A stretch of DNA of 64,000 nucleotides from Thermoanaerobaculia bacterium (lineage in GTDB: Bacteria > Acidobacteriota > Thermoanaerobaculia > Multivoradales > Multivoraceae), in NCBI GenBank assembly GCA_022822365.1, contig JAJEBV010000029.1, positions 1 through 64,000 on the forward strand, given 5' to 3'. Below the pieces are notes generated by a model. The model was not told the DNA's origin and did no database searches. It worked only from the letters and a program-made list of their open reading frames with translations. The translations under genes and the position numbers were made by a program. Below, piece by piece: positions 58,119 to 64,000 of the stretch. Each line of letters starts with the position of its first letter. Within the stretch, counting starts at the first letter, position 1.

Positions 58119-60356
58119 CTAGGGCTGCCAGAGGTAGTTGAACTTGACGATCAGTTCGCGGCGGGCGGTCTCCCGTGCGTTGAAGGTGGGCGCATCCCAG
58201 TTGTGGTTGTAGACGACGAAGAGGTTGGCGCCAGGCTTGTAGATCCAGTTGAAACGCACGTTGATTCCGGCGAGCTGCGCCGCTTCGTTGTACTGGGCCA
58301 GCGTGTTGAGCCGCAGGTCCGGGCTGAAGGCGGCGTCGAGGCGGACGGTGTAGATCGTGGCGGTGAAGTCTCCCTGCGGCAGCGTGACGTCGTTGTAGTT
58401 CCACTGGAACTCGGTCAGCAGGTGGCGCGAGAGACGGACGTAGCTCGACAGGACGTAGCTCCGGCGGTCGCCGCCGAAGAACTCGCCGACGTTGATGTTG
58501 CCGCGCCAGGCCAGCCGCCGTCCCTGGTTGGAGAACCCCCGCAGGAAGATCGAATCGAACTCGTAGAGACCCGCGGGGATCACGATCCCCGGGCTGATCT
58601 CGAAGGGTTCGAAGAGCTGCTCGACCTCGTTGACGAATGCCAGGCGAAACCGGTCGTCGCCGGTGGTGCGCATGCCGATGGGCGCCAGGAGGAGCTTGCG
58701 GCTCTCCACCTGGCCCAGACTCTCGCGCTCGAAGTAGTCGAGTTCCGCTTCGAGCGTCACGCTGCGGACGACGCCCCGGTTGACCCGCGGTTCCCAGCGC
58801 ACCCTGGGGTTGTAGCGGCGGAAGTCGCGTCGCAGGAGAAAGCCGGAGGCGGGCTGGAAGTCTGCCTGGGCCTCCATCAGATCGACGTTGGCGCGCACGG
58901 TGCGCGTCGTGTAGGCCCAGCCGGCGCCGAGAGCGCCGGTATCGTCACTCGGTCCGTCGTCCTCGCCGGCTGCCCCGAACAGGTAGAACTGGGACTGCCG
59001 GTTCGGCTTGTAGTCGACGTCGACGCCGTAGAGCCGGTTGCCTTCGCCAGCGCGCGGATCGAGTTCGGTGTAGATCATGCCGACGCTCGAACGCTCCCCG
59101 AGATCGCGCTTGAGCCGGAAGACGCTGTGTTGCGTGGCCGGGATCGCGGATCGATCGCCGGTCGCCAGGGCCTCGGTTCCCACGGTCAGCAGGCCGAGAT
59201 TCCAGGCGCCGGCCCGGCCGGTGAGGCGGGCGCCGAGGTCGATCGGCACTTCCTGACCCCCGGCGAGACCGATCCGTCTCGAGAAGAAGGCCTTCATCAG
59301 CGGAGGCTGCATGCCGGGCGGAGCCGGCGTGCCGAACTCGAAGATGCCCGCGTTCTCCAGAAAGAACTCTCTCTTCTCCGGGAAGAAGAGCGAGAAGCGG
59401 GTCAGGTTGACCTGCTGCTGGTCGACCTCCACCTGCGCGAAGTCCGTGTTGTAGGTGAGATCGAGGGTCAGCGACTTCGTCAGGCCCCACTTCAGGTCGC
59501 TGCCGCCGTCGATGTCGTCGAGCGTCCCGCTTGCCGGAACGCGCGGTGTCTCCGCGGCGGAGGCCAGGACGAAGGGCTTGACGTCGAGCCGCCGCCCCGG
59601 CTTGACGCTCGAGATGCCGACGAGATCGCCGGCGAGCGAAACCCGGTGGCCGGCGTACATGCGCGTCACGGCGGACATGCCGATCTCGCGTCCGATCGGC
59701 GCCCAGTAACTCTCCTCGTTCGTCCGGCGGACGACCCGGCGAACGTTCAGCCCCCAGACGCTCTGCGCCGGATCGAAACGCAGCGTCGAGAAGGGGATCG
59801 CGACCTCGGCCTGCCAGCCCTGCGCCGTCGTGCGGGCCGAGGTGGTCCAGACGCCGTTCCACTCGATGTTCTGGTCCTTGCCTTCGTCGGTGACCAGCGA
59901 GTCCGTGCGGGCGCCGAGCGGGTTGACCTCGAAGGTGACGCTGTTGCGCTGGTCGTGGAAGGTGTCAAGGACGATGGCGAGCGAGTCGTCGTTGCCCCCG
60001 TGGTCCGAATCGCGCTGTAGTTCCCTGGCGACGATGGCCTCCGGCCGGGAGTCGAAGGCGCGGATCCCGAAGTACAGGACCGTGTCCGTGTAGACGACGG
60101 AGAACTCGGTCTGCTGGGCGGCCGGTCGATCGTCCTCCGGCTCGCGGGCGGTGAAGTCGGCGGCGACGGCCGCCTGCTCCCAGGCGGCCTCGTCGAGGAC
60201 GCCGTCGACACGGATCGGCGTGTCGATGCGGAGCGCCTCGATCGTGGGCCGCGGGCTGGTGCTCGTCTGTGCGGCCGCCGCGAGAGGCGGGATGCCGAGG
60301 GAGAGAAGAAGTGCGGCCCGCAGACCCCTAGACCGACTTCGTGCGCTTGTCGGCAA
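58119..60356 (-). CDS. DUF5916 outer-membrane protein with CBM9-like N-terminus
   Basis: A 745-residue secreted protein. Signal peptide (ALLLSLGIPPLAAAAQ) is followed by a CBM9-like beta-sandwich (ALRIDTPIRVDGVLDEAAWE, EPEDDRPAAQQTEFSVVYTD, YFGIRAFDS). A DUF5916 barrel then runs to the C-terminus (WGLNVRRVVRRTNEESYWAP, VDQQQVNLTRFSLFFPEKREFFLENAG by its key part FFPEKREFFLENAGIFEFG) and ends RRELIVKFNYLWQP. The start is TTG at 60356 with AGGAG seven bases upstream, inside the 3' end of the preceding gene (29-base overlap). Function unknown. Coupling to the Tat-exported TPP enzyme is the only context. Confidence 0.85.
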   Translation of the reverse strand: MPTSARSRSRGLRAALLLSLGIPPLAAAAQTSTSPRPTIEALRIDTPIRVDGVLDEAAWEQAAVAADFTAREPEDDRPAAQQTEFSVVYTDTVLYFGIRAFDSRPEAIVARELQRDSDHGGNDDSLAIVLDTFHDQRNSVTFEVNPLGARTDSLVTDEGKDQNIEWNGVWTTSARTTAQGWQAEVAIPFSTLRFDPAQSVWGLNVRRVVRRTNEESYWAPIGREIGMSAVTRMYAGHRVSLAGDLVGISSVKPGRRLDVKPFVLASAAETPRVPASGTLDDIDGGSDLKWGLTKSLTLDLTYNTDFAQVEVDQQQVNLTRFSLFFPEKREFFLENAGIFEFGTPAPPGMQPPLMKAFFSRRIGLAGGQEVPIDLGARLTGRAGAWNLGLLTVGTEALATGDRSAIPATQHSVFRLKRDLGERSSVGMIYTELDPRAGEGNRLYGVDVDYKPNRQSQFYLFGAAGEDDGPSDDTGALGAGWAYTTRTVRANVDLMEAQADFQPASGFLLRRDFRRYNPRVRWEPRVNRGVVRSVTLEAELDYFERESLGQVESRKLLLAPIGMRTTGDDRFRLAFVNEVEQLFEPFEISPGIVIPAGLYEFDSIFLRGFSNQGRRLAWRGNINVGEFFGGDRRSYVLSSYVRLSRHLLTEFQWNYNDVTLPQGDFTATIYTVRLDAAFSPDLRLNTLAQYNEAAQLAGINVRFNWIYKPGANLFVVYNHNWDAPTFNARETARRELIVKFNYLWQP

Positions 60357-62187
60357 GGCTGAACTCCTGGTGCCAGGTGGAGTCGCCGCCGTCGCCCTTG
60401 CGATCGACGACCACGTCGACGAGGAAGGGCTCGCCGGCGCGCGTGACCTCGATGCCGCGGCGAATCGCGGGCCTGAGATCGGCAGCCGACTCGACCGTGA
60501 CGCCGTCGACGCCCTGGCTCCGGGCGAGACCGGCGAAGTCGATGTCGGGGTCGCCGAGGTGCATGCCGGTGTAGCGGTTGGCCGCCTTCATCCTGCCGTC
60601 GTAGCGGGCGTACGCGAAGCGGACGGTCTGGTAGTTCCGGTTGTTGGTAACGACGGTCAGCACCGGCACGCCGTAGCGGGCCTGGGACCAGAAACCGGCG
60701 GCGCTGTACATGACCGAGCCGTCGCCGATGTTGCAGACGACCTGGCGGTCGGGCTGGCCGAGCTTGGCGCCGGTCGCGGCGCCGATGCCCCAGCCGAGGC
60801 CGGCGCCGGAGGTGGCGAGCCAGGTCTTCTCGTCGTCCCGGTGGCCGGTGGAGAAGAACTGGTTCGAGCCGCTCAGGTTCTCGCTGACGATGATCGCGTT
60901 CGGGTCGAGCTCCGTTTCGAGGACGTGGCCGAGTTCGTCGGCGTGGATCGGGCTGTTGCCGACGTTTGCCGGGTCGAGCTGGGGCTGCCGGCGAGCGTTC
61001 TCGGGCCTCGACGAGCGGATCTTCTTGCGGCGCTCTTCGGTGGTCAGCGACTCGACCGCCTCGACGAGCGCCTCGGCGGCGAGCTTCGTGTTCGCCACGA
61101 CGGCGCGGCCGAACGGCCTGTCGCCGCCGATAGCTCCCGTGTTCAGGCCGATCCAGGCGCTCCGCGAACCCTCGGCGTCGGGCGCGGCGGCGGCGGTGCC
61201 GCCGATGTCGCCGACGCCGATGCGCAGCACGAAGTCCCGGTCGCGGCTGCTGTAACCGCCGGCGTAGAGCGGGTGCATCCGCGGGAAACTGTGGAACGGC
61301 CAGTTCACGTCGGCCACGGGTATCCGCAGCAACTCGGCGAGTTCGAGCACGGCCTGCTGGGCGCCGGCCTTGCTGACTTCGTCGCCGACGTGGATGATGG
61401 GCGCTTCGGCTTCGATCAGCGTCCGCGCGACCGCCTCGATGTCCTCGTCGCGCGCCGGGATGTCGTCCGGAATGATGAAGGAGGCCCGGTCGTGGATCGC
61501 GGCGCTGACCCCCTTGGCTTCCAGGGCGTGGTTGGCCAGGGCGAGGTAGGTCGGGCCGCCGGGGGCCGTGGTCGCGACCTTGAAGGCGCGCCGGAGCATG
61601 ACCGGTATGGACTCGGCATCGCGCGTTTCCCAGGACATCTTCGTGAACTGCCGGTTCACGTCCTTCTGGTCGAAGCCCGGCCTGGGCCCCAGCAGCAGGT
61701 TGTCGTCCTGCATCTCGTTGTCGAGCAGGCCGGCGGTCACGATGAGAGCCGAGCCGTCGCGGCTCGAGTTGTAGAGCTGACCGGCCGACTGCGCGGTGCC
61801 GGCGATGACGTGGACATTGACGAGAGCCGGTTCGCCGGAGGCCTTGTGGTAGCCGTCGGCCATCGCGATGACGATCCCCTCGTGCAGGCCCATGATGAGC
61901 TGCATCTTCGGCCGGTCGAGGAAGGCATCGAAGAGGCCGACCTCGAAGGACCCGGGGTTGGTGAACAGGAAGCGGACGCCGGCCGCTTCCATCTGTTCGA
62001 CCATCAACTCGCCGCCGGTGCCGTTGGCCGTGTGGCCGGCCGATGCCGGGTCGGCGTTCGTCGCCGCGGCCGCCGCGTTGGCCGTGGACTCCGCGATCGT
62101 GCCGGTGAGCCCCAGCGCGGTCAGCGCCTGGATGAACCCGCGGCGCGAGAGATCGTTGCGGAGGAAGCGGTAGACCAGTTCGTTCAC
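60328..62187 (-). CDS. Tat-exported thiamine-pyrophosphate-dependent decarboxylase/synthase family protein
   Basis: A 619-residue TPP enzyme of the benzoylformate-decarboxylase/acetolactate-synthase family with three domains. The N-terminal Pyr domain holds the catalytic Glu in MGLHEGIVIAMADGYHKASG. A middle domain follows, and the C-terminal PP domain has the cofactor motif GDGSVMYSAAGFWSQARYGVPVLTVVTNNRNY (key part GDGSVMYSAAGFW ... TVVTNNRNY). A twin-arginine signal SRRGFIQALTALGLTGTIAES precedes the enzyme (key part LSRRGFIQAL), which is unusual for such a cofactor enzyme. GTG start with GGGAGGA upstream. The substrate cannot be told. The downstream DUF5916 gene overlaps its end. Confidence 0.82.
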   Translation of the reverse strand: MNELVYRFLRNDLSRRGFIQALTALGLTGTIAESTANAAAAATNADPASAGHTANGTGGELMVEQMEAAGVRFLFTNPGSFEVGLFDAFLDRPKMQLIMGLHEGIVIAMADGYHKASGEPALVNVHVIAGTAQSAGQLYNSSRDGSALIVTAGLLDNEMQDDNLLLGPRPGFDQKDVNRQFTKMSWETRDAESIPVMLRRAFKVATTAPGGPTYLALANHALEAKGVSAAIHDRASFIIPDDIPARDEDIEAVARTLIEAEAPIIHVGDEVSKAGAQQAVLELAELLRIPVADVNWPFHSFPRMHPLYAGGYSSRDRDFVLRIGVGDIGGTAAAAPDAEGSRSAWIGLNTGAIGGDRPFGRAVVANTKLAAEALVEAVESLTTEERRKKIRSSRPENARRQPQLDPANVGNSPIHADELGHVLETELDPNAIIVSENLSGSNQFFSTGHRDDEKTWLATSGAGLGWGIGAATGAKLGQPDRQVVCNIGDGSVMYSAAGFWSQARYGVPVLTVVTNNRNYQTVRFAYARYDGRMKAANRYTGMHLGDPDIDFAGLARSQGVDGVTVESAADLRPAIRRGIEVTRAGEPFLVDVVVDRKGDGGDSTWHQEFSLADKRTKSV

Positions 62188-62375
62188 GGTGGGTCCTCCC
62201 GGTGTGGCGCGCCGGCACGTTTCCGGCGTTGCGGTTGCTTTCTCTGGTCGATGGAGCCTAGCAGCCGGTCGGCTGCCTTCGCGCGACAGGGAACGGCTTC
62301 GCTGCTATCATCGCGCGCCCAACGAGACCGCCCCGACGCTCTCATCACGGCGTCGCGTCGATGGAGTCCTGAATC

Positions 62376-62615
62376 ATGCCCAGAGTCTGCCGGATCACCG
62401 GCAAGAAGCCGCTCAGCGGCCACAACATTTCCCACGCGCACAACGTCACGAACAAGTGGCAGCGGCCGAACATCCAGACCAAGCGGCTGTACGTCCCCGA
62501 ACTGAGGCGGACGCTGAAGCTCAAAGTATCGACCCGCGCCCTGCGGACGATCGACAAGAAAGGGCTCCTGCCCTACCTCAAGAGCCGAGGCCTGACCGTC
62601 CGCGACGTGACCTGA
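62376..62615 (+). CDS. rpmB: 50S ribosomal protein L28
   Basis: A 79-residue basic protein with the L28 signature: CRITGKKPLSGHNISHAHNVT, KWQRPNIQTKRLYVPELRR and LKLKVSTRALRTIDKKGLLPYL. It binds 23S rRNA in the large subunit. It stands alone, not next to the rpmG (L33) gene it often accompanies. Start 62376 gives the usual MPRVC N-terminus. There is no obvious terminator before the following small secreted gene, about 170 bases away. Confidence 0.97.
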   Translation: MPRVCRITGKKPLSGHNISHAHNVTNKWQRPNIQTKRLYVPELRRTLKLKVSTRALRTIDKKGLLPYLKSRGLTVRDVT

Positions 62616-62786
62616 GGCCCCGGGCGATTGCGGCTGGGCTGCGCGGGTTTCCGACCTCCCGCGGCGGCAACCGGCCGGGTAGCAACGGCGCCGGAACTTG
62701 ACGAGCCGCGAAGTCTTGGGCAGGATGTTCCCGTTCCAACATGCGTCAGTGGTTGAACTGGCTACAACAGGAGGGAGAGTCGACCC

Positions 62787-63170
62787 ATGAAGCGCCCCAT
62801 CATTGTCTTTTCCGCCGCCGTTGCCCTGCTGGTCGCTTGCCTGGCGTTCGCCTTCGCCCAGGACGCTGCCCAGGCGCCGCTGGAGGACGCCGCCACGCCG
62901 GTAGAGCCACAGGCGAACCCCATCGCGATGACGCAGGCCCCGACAGATACCGACTGCTACAACCGCTGGCAGGAGTCCCAGTCCAGGTCGTTCTGTTCCA
63001 TTTCGGACTATAGTGCGACCTCCGAGGGCAAGTGCAACCTCGACCTGAGTTGCGGGAACGGCTACGACACCGACGTCGATTGGACCGGCTGGTACAACAA
63101 CGTCAAGAAACTGCACTGGTGTCACCCCAGCAACCAGGCCTACGGCTTCCTGAAGGTCGGCAGCTGCTGA
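62787..63170 (+). CDS. small secreted six-cysteine protein, unknown function
   Basis: A 127-residue exported protein: signal peptide (FSAAVALLVACLAFAFAQ), an acidic Ala/Pro/Gln-rich stretch of about 35 residues, then a compact region with six cysteines (TDCYN, RSFCSI, EGKCNLDL, LSCGNGYD, LHWCHPS and the terminal VGSC). Tryptophans, tyrosines and glycines separate them. Six cysteines suggest three disulfides in a small stable domain. GGAGGGAG lies a few bases before the ATG. I do not recognise the family. The next gene is a TolC-type efflux protein on the same strand, so secretion or a toxin/bacteriocin role can be considered but is not shown. Confidence 0.7.
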   Translation: MKRPIIVFSAAVALLVACLAFAFAQDAAQAPLEDAATPVEPQANPIAMTQAPTDTDCYNRWQESQSRSFCSISDYSATSEGKCNLDLSCGNGYDTDVDWTGWYNNVKKLHWCHPSNQAYGFLKVGSC

Positions 63171-63207
63171 TCGGCGGCCTTACCCTGATCGGCGTGCCGC
63201 GCGCGGT

Positions 63208-64000
63208 GTGATCGGACGGCGGCGGGCTGGCGCGCCGGCCCTCCTGCTGTGGCTGGCGTTGGCGCTCCAGGCCTTCGCCCCTGTTCGAGCCAACCAGAAC
63301 GTCGACGGCGAAGACCTCGCGGCGACAGACCTCACCGTCCAGGATGTCGTCGCCCTGACGCTCCGCAACAGCAGGACGCTCGCCAACGAACGCCTGCGGC
63401 GCTCCGTTGAACGGTTCGCGCTGAAGATCGCCGAGACCGAGTTCCAGCCGCGCGTCACGGCCGGCGCCTACACGGACCGCGACCTGACGGACGAGTCGGT
63501 CACCACTTCAGGGCTTGTGACGGCGCTCCGGCTCCGCGTCCCGACGGGCGGCGAACTCGGCCTCGCTTCGCGCCTCGGCTACACGGCCGACGGATCGCCC
63601 GCCGTCGCGCCCCACGCGGGCGTCCTCGATCTGACCTTCACCCAGCCCTTGTTGCGCGGCGGCGGTCTCGCCGTCGGCGGCGCGGCGCTCCGCACCGCGC
63701 GGCTGGCCGACGAGATGAACGTGCAGGCCTTCCGCGCGGTAGTCATCGACCTGACGACGAACTCGATTCGCGCCTACCGGGCCTATGCGCGGGCAAGGCA
63801 GCGCACCGGCATCGCGGAGCGTTCGCTCGATCGCGCCCTTGATCTGCTGGAGGTGAATCGCCTGCTGGTGGAGACCGGGCGCATGGCGGAACGCGACATC
63901 GTGCAGACCCAGGCCGATATCGCCCGCCGCCGCCTCGATCTCGTCGCCTCGGAAGGCAACCTCGACGCCGCCCGTCTCGCTCTGATCGACATCCTGGACA
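63208..64000 (+). CDS. TolC-family outer-membrane efflux protein, 5' part
   Basis: The first 264 codons of a TolC-type outer-membrane factor, open to the window end. The signal segment is ALLLWLALALQAFAPVRANQ. It is followed by LTVQDVVALTLRNSRTLANERLRR, the usual first helical repeat, then a barrel-type stretch (DLTFTQPLLRGGGLA) and long helices (NSIRAYRAYARARQRT, ERDIVQTQADIARRRLDLVASEG). The GTG at 63208 is the most likely start because it directly begins the basic signal-peptide N-terminus. The 3' end is missing. It probably forms the outer-membrane channel of a tripartite exporter encoded further right. Confidence 0.85.
   Translation, partial: MIGRRRAGAPALLLWLALALQAFAPVRANQNVDGEDLAATDLTVQDVVALTLRNSRTLANERLRRSVERFALKIAETEFQPRVTAGAYTDRDLTDESVTTSGLVTALRLRVPTGGELGLASRLGYTADGSPAVAPHAGVLDLTFTQPLLRGGGLAVGGAALRTARLADEMNVQAFRAVVIDLTTNSIRAYRAYARARQRTGIAERSLDRALDLLEVNRLLVETGRMAERDIVQTQADIARRRLDLVASEGNLDAARLALIDILD

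Noticed and set aside
59747..62505. Long frames on both strands overlapping the TPP enzyme and DUF5916 genes
   Set aside because: They show no domain and are rich in Arg/Gly/Ala; the recognised genes explain the region.
62787..63170. Faint resemblance of the six-cysteine protein to cyanovirin-like domains (LSCGNGYD and a later W)
   Set aside because: Only a few residues agree and the cysteine spacing does not fit; not enough to assign the family.

Overview
The window is GC-rich, almost completely coding DNA from a diderm bacterium. Outer-membrane proteins, a TonB-dependent receptor and a lipid A-type membrane protein show the double envelope. The overall gene set is most like Acidobacteriota (Thermoanaerobaculia-like): an Oar-type TonB receptor with the LPLNGRNF motif, a DUF5916 barrel, a sulfatase ending in LKSLGYI, PQQ-type sugar dehydrogenases and a complete Bat operon. 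That placement is inferred from gene content; there is no rRNA or tRNA here to confirm it.

Layout. 1-365: distal end of a type I-C-like CRISPR array whose leader and cas genes lie to the left, outside the window. 0.5-18.4 kb: mostly housekeeping genes (FabI enoyl-ACP reductase, two PQQ-type sugar dehydrogenases in tandem, an Ic-type aspartate aminotransferase, a nucleotidyltransferase-sulfatase pair, RNase D, EF-P with its lysylating enzyme EpmA, a DUF4097 beta-repeat protein, arginase with an EVE protein, LepA, an AHSA1-like protein). 18.4-33.9 kb: two divergent DUF3604 proteins, HemW behind a large inverted repeat, a TPR protein, Ddl, a cystathionine gamma-synthase under a SAM riboswitch, the Oar-like receptor, and a glycosyltransferase overlapping a LAB_N protein. 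34.1-42.9 kb: one tightly overlapped MoxR-DUF58-Bat operon. 42.9-46.1 kb: small catabolic and repair-type enzymes. 46.2-50.3 kb: a four-gene operon for the upper half of the alpha-aminoadipate route to lysine (homocitrate synthase, two homoaconitase subunits, homoisocitrate dehydrogenase).

50.4-54.8 kb is the accessory part: an MNT-type nucleotidyltransferase, a truncated HEPN remnant, an AAA ATPase translationally coupled to a DUF4276 protein, an HsdR-N-type nuclease with a probable TTG start, and a convergent endonuclease/exonuclease/phosphatase-family enzyme. This looks like a small defence island built into a broken MNT/HEPN toxin-antitoxin locus and is the best candidate here for an undescribed system. 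54.8-64 kb: a PD40-amidohydrolase fusion, a DUF5916 barrel, a Tat-exported TPP-dependent enzyme, ribosomal protein L28, a small six-cysteine secreted protein, and the 5' part of a TolC-family gene cut by the window end.

Genes are packed with many 4-base start/stop overlaps. Several convergent pairs share their stop codons, leaving no room for terminators. I saw no tRNA, rRNA, transposase or integrase gene.
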